Part shown: piece after piece, positions 35,444-43,653 of the stretch
Numbering within the stretch: position 1 is the first letter of the stretch
Layout: the number at the start of each line of letters is the position of its first letter
NCBI RefSeq assembly: GCF_900107485.1
Contig: NZ_FNQE01000007.1
Location: 1 to 64,000, forward strand
Length of the DNA stretch: 64,000 bases
Direction: 5' to 3'
DNA from: Proteiniborus ethanoligenes
GTDB lineage: Bacteria > Bacillota > Clostridia > Tissierellales > Proteiniboraceae
Made by a program: the position numbers and the translations under genes
The notes under the pieces: generated by a model
The model's database searches: none
What the model was told of the DNA's origin: nothing
Seen by the model: the letters and a program-made list of their open reading frames with translations, nothing else

Positions 35444-38400
35444 TTATAGTTTTTCCAGCTTTAAGCCCGTTTCATGATCATTCAAATTATGTTTTTCAAA
35501 GCTATTATCCTGTACTTTTTCAATGCTCAAAGCTAATGTTTCTTTCATAATATATTCTCTGTAAATATTTACAGCCTTTTCTATTTCATCATCACCATGG
35601 TAATAGATTTTTATATTGTCCATCATTTCATATCCATTGTTTTTTCTCATCTGCTGCACCTTTGAAATAAACTCTCTAGCAAAGCCTTCATTTACCAGCT
35701 CTTCTGTTAATGTGGTATCTAATATTACAAAGTGATTATTTTCCATAGAGACTGTAAAGCCTTCTTTTGCTGTTATGGTAATCATTACAAGATCCTTTGT
35801 AACCTGGAAGTCCTCTCCTGAAATATTTAGGATTATACTTTCTCCAGCTTCTATTTTCGGAGCTACTACTGAACCGTCAAGCTCTATCAATGCTTTCCCA
35901 AAGTCTTTTATCTTTGGTCCTAGTATTGGACCTGCTACTTTAAAGTTAGGCTTTAAGCTAAAGTTCATATATTCGTTTAAGTCCTTAGCAAAAACTACTT
36001 CCTTAAGATTTAATTCTTCTTTAATCAATGGAACTAAGTCCTGGATTTCATCTTCATGCTTCCCATCTAGTAAAACCTTTTGTATTGGCTGACGAACCTT
36101 AATCCTAACAGATTCTCTAGCTGCTCTTCCTAAGCCTACCAAATCTCTTACAAGATCCATTTTATGCTCTATCTTAAGTTCTATATAGGCTTCATTAGCC
36201 ACAGGATAATCGCTTAGATGAACTGATAATTCTCCTGTTAGGTTTCTGTATATTTCTTCAGAAATATATGGAGCAAAAGGAGCTATCATTTGGGATATAC
36301 CAACTAGTATTTCAAAGGTTGTATTGTAAACAGCTTTTTTGTCATCTGTTAACTCTGCTTCCCAAAATCTTCTTCTTGAGCGTCTAATATACCAGTTAGA
36401 TAAATCTTCATTTGCAAAATCCTGAATCTTTCTAACGGCCTTTGTTAAATCATAAGCCTCTAAATCTTCTTCTACTGCCTTTAATAAGCTATTGTATTTT
36501 GAAATAATCCATCTATCTAGCTCAGGTCTATCTTTAACCTCTATATGGAAATCCTTTGGATCTATTTCATCAGTATTTGCATATAATGTGAAGAAATTAT
36601 ATACATTCTTAATTGTTCCAAAGAATTTGCTCAGTACTTCCTTAAGTCCATCCTCGTCAAATTTTGTTGGTGTCCAGGCAGGAGATACATAAAGGAGATA
36701 CCATCTCAATGCATCTGCACCATACTTATCAAATAATTCAAATGGATCTACAGTATTTCCCCTTGACTTAGACATTTTCTTTCCTTCTTTATCTAATATC
36801 AAGTCATTTACTAAAACTCTTTTATAAGGTGATTTACCTGTTACAAATGTGGATATGGCTAAAAGTGAATAGAACCAGCCCCTAGTTTGATCGATACCTT
36901 CGCAGATGAAATCTGCTGGGAATAGCTCATGAAAATTATCCTTGTTTTCAAATGGATAATGATGCTGTGCAAAAGGCATTGACCCGCTATCAAACCAGCA
37001 ATCTATAACATCTAATACCCTTGTCATAGTACCGCCACATTTATCACATTTAATATGAACATCATCTACATATGGTCTGTGTAATTCTATGCTTTCGTCA
37101 ATATTTTCTATAGCTCTTTCAACTAGCTCTTTTCTTGAGCCTATGCTATCTATGTGTCCACAATCGCATCTCCATATATTTAAAGGTGTTCCCCAGTATC
37201 TGCTTCTAGATATTGCCCAGTCATTTAGATTCTCTAGCCAGTTTCCAAAGCGTTTTTCACCTACATAGTCTGGGTACCATTTAACTGAATTGTTATTTTC
37301 TATAAGCTTATCTTTAAGCTTTGTCATCTCTATATACCAGCTTGGCTTAGCATAGTATAATAGTGGTGTTTTACATCTCCAGCAATGTGGATAATTATGT
37401 GCCAGTTTTTCTTTTTTAAATAGTTTACCTTCGCTGTGAAGCCATTTAATTATCTCTATGTCTGCATCCATTACAAACATACCCTTCCATGGTGTATCCA
37501 CGTATTTTCCGTCTTCATTAACAGGCTGTAATACTGGAAGGTTATATCTTTTACCCGTATTGTAATCGTCCTCTCCAAAGGCAGGAGCGGTATGAACTAT
37601 ACCAGTACCATCTTCAGTAGTTACATAATCAGCAACAGTAATAAAGAAGGCTTTTTTATCTGCTTTGACAAATGGCATTAGCTGCTCATACTCTATATAT
37701 TCTAGCTCTTTACCATTAACCTCTTCTAATACTTCAAATTCCTGATCTCCAAAAACTTTTTTTGCTAATGTTTTTTCAACATAGTATATTGTTTCTTCTG
37801 ATTTTACCTTTAAATATGTGGCATCTGGACTCACTGTAAGAGCAACGTTTGATGCTAGTGTCCAAGGTGTTGTTGTCCATACAAGAAAATATTCGTCTAA
37901 GTCTTTTCTCTTAAATTTAACTATTACTGTATTAGATTTAATTTCCTCGTAGCCTTGAGCCACCTCATGGGAGGCTAAACCAGTACCACATCTTGAGCAA
38001 TATGGTAGTATTTTATGCCCTTCGTAAATTAAGCCTTCCTTGAAAAATTTGTCTAGTATCCACCATACAGATTCGATATAATTATTGTCTAATGTTATAT
38101 ATGGGTTATCTAAGTCGATTTCATAAGCCATTCTCTTTGTCATTTCTCTCCAAAGACTTTCATACTTAAATACTGATTCTCTACACTTTTCATTAAACTG
38201 GGCTAGACCGAAGTTTTCTATATCTTGCTTGTTATTGAGCCTAAGCTCTTTTTCTACTTCAATCTCTACAGGTAGTCCGTGAGTATCCCACCCAGCTTTT
38301 CTTTTAACTTGAAATCCTTTCATAGTCATGTATCTACATACTGAATCCTTTAATGTTCTAGAGATAACATGGTGTATTCCAGGCCTACCATTAGCTGTTG

Positions 38401-38545
38401 GAGGTCCTTCATAAAACACAAAGGGCTTGCTCCCATTTCTGTTTTCCACTGATTTAGTTAAAATATCAATCTCTTCCCAAAAATTAGAAATCACTTTTTC
38501 GTTTTGAGCTATTGACAAATTAGATAGTTCTTTAAACTTTTGCAT
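35444..38545 (-). CDS. ileS: Isoleucyl-tRNA synthetase, IleS2 (eukaryote-like) type
   Basis: 1033 residues; attaches isoleucine to tRNA-Ile. The HIGH region reads GPPTANGRPGIHHV and KMSKS reads GKKMSKSRGN. The CP1 editing domain and the anticodon-binding domain follow in order. The PPTANGRPGIHH form and the long C-terminal region place it in the IleS2 group, whose members tolerate mupirocin better than the IleS1 type. Two CxxC pairs (CSRCG, CRC...C) are consistent with zinc sites. Controlled by a T-box leader (38688-38921) reading isoleucine tRNA charging. Monocistronic, with a strong terminator. Confidence 0.97.
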   Translation of the reverse strand: MQKFKELSNLSIAQNEKVISNFWEEIDILTKSVENRNGSKPFVFYEGPPTANGRPGIHHVISRTLKDSVCRYMTMKGFQVKRKAGWDTHGLPVEIEVEKELRLNNKQDIENFGLAQFNEKCRESVFKYESLWREMTKRMAYEIDLDNPYITLDNNYIESVWWILDKFFKEGLIYEGHKILPYCSRCGTGLASHEVAQGYEEIKSNTVIVKFKRKDLDEYFLVWTTTPWTLASNVALTVSPDATYLKVKSEETIYYVEKTLAKKVFGDQEFEVLEEVNGKELEYIEYEQLMPFVKADKKAFFITVADYVTTEDGTGIVHTAPAFGEDDYNTGKRYNLPVLQPVNEDGKYVDTPWKGMFVMDADIEIIKWLHSEGKLFKKEKLAHNYPHCWRCKTPLLYYAKPSWYIEMTKLKDKLIENNNSVKWYPDYVGEKRFGNWLENLNDWAISRSRYWGTPLNIWRCDCGHIDSIGSRKELVERAIENIDESIELHRPYVDDVHIKCDKCGGTMTRVLDVIDCWFDSGSMPFAQHHYPFENKDNFHELFPADFICEGIDQTRGWFYSLLAISTFVTGKSPYKRVLVNDLILDKEGKKMSKSRGNTVDPFELFDKYGADALRWYLLYVSPAWTPTKFDEDGLKEVLSKFFGTIKNVYNFFTLYANTDEIDPKDFHIEVKDRPELDRWIISKYNSLLKAVEEDLEAYDLTKAVRKIQDFANEDLSNWYIRRSRRRFWEAELTDDKKAVYNTTFEILVGISQMIAPFAPYISEEIYRNLTGELSVHLSDYPVANEAYIELKIEHKMDLVRDLVGLGRAARESVRIKVRQPIQKVLLDGKHEDEIQDLVPLIKEELNLKEVVFAKDLNEYMNFSLKPNFKVAGPILGPKIKDFGKALIELDGSVVAPKIEAGESIILNISGEDFQVTKDLVMITITAKEGFTVSMENNHFVILDTTLTEELVNEGFAREFISKVQQMRKNNGYEMMDNIKIYYHGDDEIEKAVNIYREYIMKETLALSIEKVQDNSFEKHNLNDHETGLKLEKL

Positions 38546-38570
38546 TTTTTCACCCTTTCATTTTTTAAAC

Positions 38571-38636
38571 AATAGTTTAACGATTGTTTAACGATTGTTT
38601 AACTACTGCTCAACTCCTGTTAAACCATCGCTAAAC
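38571..38636. repeat. Six tandem 11-bp repeats in the ileS leader
   Basis: Contiguous units on the plus strand: AATAGTTTAAC, GATTGTTTAAC, GATTGTTTAAC, TACTGCTCAAC, TCCTGTTAAAC, CATCGCTAAAC. All end in AAC and keep exact 11-base spacing, about one helical turn. They lie between the T-box terminator and the ileS start, within the transcribed leader. Confidence 0.75.
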
Positions 38637-38687
38637 AAGACATACTTTTACTTACGAACAGTATGACAAAGCAATACATAATAATAA

Positions 38688-38921
38688 GTCCCTAGGTCAA
38701 AAACCTAGGGACGATTATAAACCGTGTTACCACCCAAATTATAGGAAAGCAAGGCTAACCTATCTCTCATTGCAATTTAACGCATTTAACGTAATGCCTT
38801 ACTCCCTTTCAGGCATTAAGCTCCTAGGTGATATTAATAAAGGCTTTTACAATAATCTCTCACCAATGATTATCTCTCTGTATGCAAAGCTCCTTTACTA
38901 CTGTCCTCATCATAGCTTTTG
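38688..38921 (-). promoter_or_regulatory. T-box riboswitch controlling ileS
   Basis: The minus-strand leader starts GATGAGGACAGTAGT and carries AGAGAG and GGTGAGAG stem I elements. The candidate specifier ATC (38830-38832, within AATATCACC) precedes GGAGC. The T-box motif is GGGTGGTAACACGG (38722-38735). It ends in a terminator stem GTCCCTAGGT/ACCTAGGGAC (38688-38712) followed by TTATTATTAT. Uncharged tRNA-Ile would favour the antiterminator and allow ileS expression. Confidence 0.93.
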
Positions 38922-38955
38922 TATATAGTTTATAACAATTATATCAATATTTAAT

Positions 38956-38983
38956 AATATACCATATTATCAATATTTGTCAA
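38956..38983 (-). promoter_or_regulatory. Promoter of ileS
   Basis: Minus strand TTGACA (38978-38983), 16-base spacer, TATATT (38956-38961). It sits just after the HAD phosphatase stop at 38987 and about 35 bases before the T-box stem I. Confidence 0.7.
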
Positions 38984-38986
38984 TAG

Positions 38987-39727
38987 CTAATCATATAGAC
39001 CCCTAACTATCTCTACATCTGGGTTCAGCTTATAAACAATATCCTTTCTTTCTACTATTATAGTAGTTTTATTTGACAGGTCTGGATCATTTTTTATACA
39101 GTTAAATAGGTCTCTATTTGGATTGATAGCTACTGGGTTACCTACCATGCGGAGCATGGACAAATCTCCCTTAGTATCTCCATAGGCAAAGCTATTTGGT
39201 AAATCCACATCGTATTTTTCTACGAATTCATCTATAACCCTTTGCTTGTTTTCTGAATCCCACATTCTTAGTATTTCACCTGTAAAATTGTTTTTTTCAT
39301 CAACCTCATAGATTGTACCTTTAAATTCAGTTACCCCATATTTTTCAGCCATTTTGGATACTAGAAAATCTGGACTGCCAGATATGAAAAAAACCTTATG
39401 ACCTTGTTTTTTATGCCAATCTATTCTAGTTCTAGAGTATTTATATACCTTATCACCATTTAGATTAATTACCTGACTAGCAATGAATTCTATATAAGAT
39501 TTATTAACACCTTTTAATTCCTTAATATAGACAGCCGCAAGCTCCTCTAAATAATCCTCAAAATCTCCGAATCTTTTTTCCCACTCATCATAAGTGTGTT
39601 TTACACTGCTATGCCATATTAAAGGATCTATTACCTCGTATTTTAACATTTTTTTAAAATGCTGAATCATCAGTGAGTTCCTATAAAGAGTACCATCAAT
39701 GTCGAAAAAAGCAGCTACATTACCCAT
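38987..39727 (-). CDS. HAD-superfamily (subfamily IB) phosphatase
   Basis: 246 residues from ATG 39727 (GAGGGG upstream). HAD motifs: I FFDIDGTLY, II FISGSPD, III region K(M)AEKYG, IV AYGDTKGDLSML. The layout matches SerB/CicA-like HAD-IB hydrolases that release phosphate from small molecules or lipids. No neighbour suggests a substrate. It is followed directly by the ileS promoter. Confidence 0.85.
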   Translation of the reverse strand: MGNVAAFFDIDGTLYRNSLMIQHFKKMLKYEVIDPLIWHSSVKHTYDEWEKRFGDFEDYLEELAAVYIKELKGVNKSYIEFIASQVINLNGDKVYKYSRTRIDWHKKQGHKVFFISGSPDFLVSKMAEKYGVTEFKGTIYEVDEKNNFTGEILRMWDSENKQRVIDEFVEKYDVDLPNSFAYGDTKGDLSMLRMVGNPVAINPNRDLFNCIKNDPDLSNKTTIIVERKDIVYKLNPDVEIVRGLYD

Positions 39728-39926
39728 GCTAATCACCCCTCGTATTTCTGTAAGTATAGATTATTAATACTATATTATATTCCTATAATTATGTAAATAC
39801 AAATAATTATTGTTTCTTATATACCCAATATATTCATAAAAATCATTTTTTCTCTTGTATTCATAACAAAGTATGTTTTTAAAAATACATTTTCTTTTAT
39901 TGTAAAAAATATTCCATATCCCTTTC

Positions 39927-39952
39927 ACCAAAAAAACTACATTTCATATAAT
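39927..39952 (+). promoter_or_regulatory. Possible sporulation (sigma-K-like) promoter for the microproteins
   Basis: AC at 39927-39928, 16 bases, then CATATAAT (39945-39952), fitting the sigma-K pattern AC-N16-CATANNNT known from Bacillus. It lies 50 bases before the first microprotein. A short pattern like this can occur by chance in AT-rich DNA. Confidence 0.35.
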
Positions 39953-40001
39953 GTAGTAACAAATAAAATGTTTTCCTCATTAATCTAAAGGAGGCTTTAG
40001 T

Positions 40002-40121
40002 ATGTCTGAAGTAGATAAACAAAAATGTGGCTGCCATGGTGGAATAGATATATGGTGGATAATCATTATTATCTTTATCTTCTTCCTCTGCAGCGATGAT
40101 TGTAGGTTTGGTAAGTGGTAA
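40002..40121 (+). CDS. Microprotein 1 of a tandem triplet
   Basis: 39 residues. A polar N-terminus with cysteines (KCGCHGG) is followed by one very hydrophobic helix (WWIIIIIFIFFL) and a C-terminal DDCRFGKW. AAAGGAGG lies at ideal spacing before the ATG. Not a family I recognise. Single-span membrane microprotein; the size and the possible sigma-K promoter recall small hydrophobic spore proteins, but this is inference. Confidence 0.75.
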   Translation: MSEVDKQKCGCHGGIDIWWIIIIIFIFFLCSDDCRFGKW

Positions 40122-40169
40122 TAGTTAAAATTACATTTTATTAATTATTTTAATAAAGGAGGTTATTAC

Positions 40170-40295
40170 ATGACAGATGCAGCTAGCAAACAAGGATGTG
40201 GCTTTTTTGATGGAGAAATAATTTGGTTAATTATTATAATCTTAATTATTTTCTTCTGCTTCTCAGGTTCAAATTGTGGATTTGGTAAATGGTAA
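40170..40295 (+). CDS. Microprotein 2 of a tandem triplet
   Basis: 41 residues with the same plan as its neighbour: GCGFFDG, then hydrophobic IIWLIIIILIIFFCF, then SNCGFGKW. AAAGGAGG precedes the ATG. The shared CG start and the C-terminal GFGKW ending indicate paralogy and selection at the protein level. Confidence 0.75.
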   Translation: MTDAASKQGCGFFDGEIIWLIIIILIIFFCFSGSNCGFGKW

Positions 40296-40324
40296 TTTGC
40301 AAATAAAATAAAGGAGGATTTCCT

Positions 40325-40447
40325 ATGGTAGAAAGTAATTGGGGACGTGAGTGTGGCGGAATGGGAAGCGAATTATTATTTTTCTTCCTAATATTAGTCA
40401 TTCTATTCTGTTCTTGTGGTAGCGGAAGAGGATTTGGTAAGTTTTAA
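40325..40447 (+). CDS. Microprotein 3 of a tandem triplet
   Basis: 40 residues: N-terminal WGRECGGMGS, hydrophobic LLFFFLILVILFC, and C-terminal SGRGFGKF. AAAGGAGG precedes the ATG. More glycine-rich than the other two, but with the same CG-helix-GFGK(W/F) plan. A strong terminator follows. Confidence 0.75.
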   Translation: MVESNWGRECGGMGSELLFFFLILVILFCSCGSGRGFGKF

Positions 40448-40483
40448 TCATAAAATACACACTTATATATATTAACAGAATAT

Positions 40484-40531
40484 AAAAACCATTAAAGGAG
40501 AGAGGTAATTCTCTCTTCTTTAATGGTTTTT
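40484..40531. terminator. Bidirectional terminator between microproteins and TRAP operon
   Basis: Long stem starting AAAAACCATTAAAGG and ending CTTTAATGGTTTTT with an inner GAGAG/CTCTC, A- and T-runs on each side. Serves converging transcripts. Confidence 0.9.
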
Positions 40532-40556
40532 GGGGGTAGGGTGTGTTCTTTTAAAT

Positions 40557-41831
40557 TTATTTAAGCACTGATGGCAACCATAAGGATATTTGAGGAATAA
40601 AGGTTATGATAGCCATAGTGATTAAGCTCAAAATAATAAACGGTACTACGCCTCTAATTATTTTACTTATTGATAAATCAGATATGCCAGTAGCCACAAA
40701 GAGATTTAGTCCAAATGGTGGCGTAAACATGCCTATAGCGCCATTAACTACCATAATAATCCCTAAATGTACTGGGTCTATACCAAAGCTTAGTGCCAGT
40801 GGAAGGAATAATGGAGCTAATATTGTAGTTGATGATGCAGGGTCTATAAACATACCTACTATTAGAAGTATTGCATTTATCATAAGAAGTATTGCAACCT
40901 TTGAATTGCTTATACTCATTAGAGCTTCTGCTAAGGCTTGAGGTACTTGCTGTCTAGTGAGTATCCAGCTAAATACAGAGGCAGCTGCTAAAAGTATCAT
41001 AACTTGCGCTGTACCTACTGCTGAATTTATAGTCTCGTTTATTAAACCTTTAAAATCTAAATCCCTATAAACGAATATAGATATAAAAATTGAATATACT
41101 GCAGCCACTGCTGCTGCTTCAGTAGGAGTGAAAATTCCTCCATAAATTCCCCCCAGAATAAGAACTGGTATGCCTAATGCCCATACTGCATCTACAAAGG
41201 CCAACCAAATCTCTCTTAAGCTAGCTTTTTTTTCTGTTTGGAGTTTGTTTTTCTTAGCATAATAATAGCTATATAACATAAAAACTGCACCGTATACTAT
41301 TCCAGGTCCTAAGCCTGCCATGAAAAGCTCTCCAACTGAAACTCCTGTTACTGAGCCATAAACAATCATACCTATACTTGGCGGAATAATAACTGCTACT
41401 GCTGCACTAGAAGTTATAAGTCCTACTGAAAAGTCTTCCCCATAATGGGCTTCCTTTAAAGCTGGGAGCATAAGAGCTCCTATAGCAATAACAGTTGCTG
41501 GTGAAGAGCCTGAAACAGCTCCAAAGAACATACAGGAAAGTACAACTGTCATGGCAAGTCCACCTTTTTTATGTCCAATCAAAGCCTTTGCAAAGTTCAG
41601 TATTCTTTTAGATAGTCCACCACCATTCATTACATTTGCTGCAAGTATGAAAAATGGAACTGCCATAAGAGAAAACTTATCTATACCTGCAAACATACGT
41701 TGAGGTAAAATTTCTAATGGAATATTTGTGAAAAATGCAATTGCTACTACTGTTGATAGGGCTAAAGCTATATAAACTTGAACGCTTCCCATAAGAAGCA
41801 CCATAAGAATAGCAAATAATACTAGTGTCAT
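40557..41831 (-). CDS. dctM: TRAP transporter large permease (DctM)
   Basis: 424 residues, about 12 membrane helices. Family blocks include FSLMAVPFFILAANVMNGGG, FGAVSGSSPATVIAIGALMLPAL, SSAAVAVIIPPSIGMIVYG and NGAIGMFTPPFGLNLFVA. Couples sodium entry to uptake of the acid delivered by DctP. Its start overlaps the dctQ stop (TAATG), so the two membrane parts are coupled. Last gene of the dctPQM operon. Confidence 0.95.
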   Translation of the reverse strand: MTLVLFAILMVLLMGSVQVYIALALSTVVAIAFFTNIPLEILPQRMFAGIDKFSLMAVPFFILAANVMNGGGLSKRILNFAKALIGHKKGGLAMTVVLSCMFFGAVSGSSPATVIAIGALMLPALKEAHYGEDFSVGLITSSAAVAVIIPPSIGMIVYGSVTGVSVGELFMAGLGPGIVYGAVFMLYSYYYAKKNKLQTEKKASLREIWLAFVDAVWALGIPVLILGGIYGGIFTPTEAAAVAAVYSIFISIFVYRDLDFKGLINETINSAVGTAQVMILLAAASVFSWILTRQQVPQALAEALMSISNSKVAILLMINAILLIVGMFIDPASSTTILAPLFLPLALSFGIDPVHLGIIMVVNGAIGMFTPPFGLNLFVATGISDLSISKIIRGVVPFIILSLITMAIITFIPQISLWLPSVLK

Positions 41832-42304
41832 TATTCCTCAACCTCCCTTAAAGCCTTTACAGAGGAGATTATCTCTTGAATATATCTAATCCCCATTAAG
41901 ACTCCACCTACTGGCATAGCAGCATATACATAGGCCATAGGAAGTTCTAGTGTGGAGCTAAGCTGTTTAGTTTCAATTACCCTCATTGTTATTAAAAAAG
42001 ATTGATGTGTAAATATAACCGTAAAAATAATTGCAATAAGGTATACAATTAATGATAAAATTTTCTTTCCTTTTTGAGATAGAATCATAGTTATAGCATC
42101 TACTCCTATATGAGCTCCTTTGTATATACATACACTTGAGCCAATAAAAGTAACCCATACTATCCCATATCTTGCAACCTCTTCTGCCCACTCAAAGGAA
42201 AGTCCAAAAATTCTTAACACTACATTTATGAACAATATAAAAGTAATTGCCAATAGTAGAGTGCCAATAAGATACTGCTCAATTTTTCGTAATATATTAT
42301 CCAT
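41831..42304 (-). CDS. dctQ: TRAP transporter small permease (DctQ)
   Basis: 157 residues, four membrane helices, with the family blocks FEWAEEVARYGIVWVTFIGSS and the C-terminal region around VGGVLMGIRYI. Partner of DctM in the membrane complex. Lies after dctP, separated by a 14-bp stem-loop that probably lowers its expression relative to the binding protein. Confidence 0.92.
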   Translation of the reverse strand: MDNILRKIEQYLIGTLLLAITFILFINVVLRIFGLSFEWAEEVARYGIVWVTFIGSSVCIYKGAHIGVDAITMILSQKGKKILSLIVYLIAIIFTVIFTHQSFLITMRVIETKQLSSTLELPMAYVYAAMPVGGVLMGIRYIQEIISSVKALREVEE

Positions 42305-42340
42305 TGTTGATTCTGGCCTCCTTAAGCTATGGTTTATATA

Positions 42341-42376
42341 TGAGGAAAATTAGATAATACAATCTAATTTTCCTCA
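42341..42376 (-). terminator. Attenuating stem-loop between dctP and dctQ
   Basis: TGAGGAAAATTAGA, 8-base loop, TCTAATTTTCCTCA: a perfect 14-bp stem. Without a strong U-run it would act as partial terminator or mRNA stabiliser, giving more binding protein than permease. Confidence 0.7.
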
Positions 42377-42390
42377 TATTATAGGGGGTA

Positions 42391-43437
42391 CTACTTACTT
42401 AATTTTTCTATTTCCGAATAAACCTTATTTAATATCTCATCGCCAAATAGCTTTACATATTCTTGATGAACTGAAAGTGTAGCTTCTTTAAGAGCTTCTC
42501 TTTCAGCCTCTGTTAGCTCAACTATACTTGTGCCTGATGCTTTAATAGTTTCAAGATATTTAACTTCTTCATCCTGTACTGCTTGTCTTTGCCATTTTGC
42601 TATTTCTCTTCCCTTTGTATAAAGAATTTCTTGAATATCTTCTGGTAATTTATTGAACCAATCACTACCAAATATTAATACGTGACCTAAGTATGCATGC
42701 TCACTAAGCATTAAATATTTTTGAACCTCATAAAACTTCATGTTTTCAATAGTAACTAAAGGATTCTCTTGTCCTTCTACAACTCCTAGCTGAAGAGAGT
42801 TGTAAAGCTCACCAAAGTCTATAGGTACTGGATTAGCTCCTAGTGACTTGAATTGAGCCATAATTATTGGACTTTCCATTGTTCTAAACTTAACACCTTT
42901 GAAATCATCTAAAGTTCTAGTTTCTTTATTTGCAGTAAAATGCTTAAATCCATCTTCGTAGAAAGCTACACCTTTTATTTTTTGCTTGTCTAATATATTT
43001 AGTAACTCAGTACCTATTTCTCCATCCATTAAGTCATAAGCTATTTCTCTAGTAGGGAAAAGGAATGGCAGGTCAAACAATTGAAGTTCTGGAGCAAAGC
43101 CACTTATTCTTGCTGTAGGAACTAGAGCAATTTCTTGTGTTCCCATTTGAAGTCCTTCAAACATTTCTCTTGCACTACCTAATTGACCAGCTGGGAAAAG
43201 GTTTACTTTTACTCTGCCATTAGTTGCCGCTTCAACTTCTTCCTTAAACTTTATTGCAGCTTTGTGATGTGGAGTTTCTGGCATGAATCCATGACCATAA
43301 TTTATTTCAATAACCTCTTTAGGATCAACCTTCTGTTCATTTGAAGGCGTGCTGCTTCCATTTGAACAGCCAACTAAATAAATATTAAGAATTAGTACAG
43401 AAATTAATAACAATGCTATTTTTCTAGTTTTTTTCAT
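42391..43437 (-). CDS. dctP: TRAP transporter solute-binding lipoprotein (DctP)
   Basis: 348 residues with a lipoprotein signal ending LVGC. The mature domain has the DctP blocks YGHGFMPETPHHKAA, GQLGSAREMFEGLQMGT and GVKFRTMESPIIMAQFKSLGANP, whose arginine normally binds a carboxylate. It is followed by SLQLGVVEGQENP. Binds a C4-dicarboxylate or other organic acid outside the cell and hands it to DctQM. First gene of the operon, preceded by a sigma-54-type promoter. Lactate, pyruvate-like or sugar-acid ligands are equally possible. Confidence 0.94.
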   Translation of the reverse strand: MKKTRKIALLLISVLILNIYLVGCSNGSSTPSNEQKVDPKEVIEINYGHGFMPETPHHKAAIKFKEEVEAATNGRVKVNLFPAGQLGSAREMFEGLQMGTQEIALVPTARISGFAPELQLFDLPFLFPTREIAYDLMDGEIGTELLNILDKQKIKGVAFYEDGFKHFTANKETRTLDDFKGVKFRTMESPIIMAQFKSLGANPVPIDFGELYNSLQLGVVEGQENPLVTIENMKFYEVQKYLMLSEHAYLGHVLIFGSDWFNKLPEDIQEILYTKGREIAKWQRQAVQDEEVKYLETIKASGTSIVELTEAEREALKEATLSVHQEYVKLFGDEILNKVYSEIEKLSK

Positions 43438-43447
43438 AAAACGTTTT
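43438..43447 (-). promoter_or_regulatory. LacI-type palindrome in the dctP ribosome-site spacer
   Basis: AAAACGTTTT fills the gap between GGAGG and the dctP ATG. Same core as the operator at 33388-33397. It could bind the LacI protein or CcpA and block elongation, or may be chance. Confidence 0.4.
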
Positions 43448-43533
43448 CCTCCTCTATATAATTAAAATTTAGTTAAAGCAATAATAAAATCTAAAAATCC
43501 TTATTGCACCTCCTTTGCTTACTATATTAACTA

Positions 43534-43549
43534 TGCAAAAGCGATGCCA
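43534..43549 (-). promoter_or_regulatory. Sigma-54 promoter of the TRAP operon
   Basis: Minus strand TGGCATCGCTTTTGCA matches TGGCAC-N5-TTGCA with one difference and exact GG-N10-GC spacing. Located about 97-112 bases before dctP. The adjacent NtrC-like regulator requires such a promoter. Confidence 0.85.
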
Positions 43550-43610
43550 AAAATAAACTTGTCGATTTTTAGGTTAATATAATAATTCCTTAGATTTATT
43601 ATCACATAAT

Positions 43611-43652
43611 ACTACCTGCAAAAATTGCAAGTATGCAAAATTTGCAGGTAGT
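43611..43652 (-). promoter_or_regulatory. Large inverted repeat, probable enhancer site for the NtrC-like regulator
   Basis: ACTACCTGCAAAAATTGCA, four bases, then its near-complement TGCAAAATTTGCAGGTAGT. Ends one base before the regulator's stop codon region and lies about 62 bases upstream of the sigma-54 -24 box, a normal distance for an activator site. A role as terminator of the regulator gene is less likely as no U-run follows. Confidence 0.65.
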
Positions 43653-43653
43653 A

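Noticed and set aside
38571-38636. CRISPR array
   Set aside because: Units are 11 bases, directly adjacent with no unique spacers, and no cas genes occur in the window.
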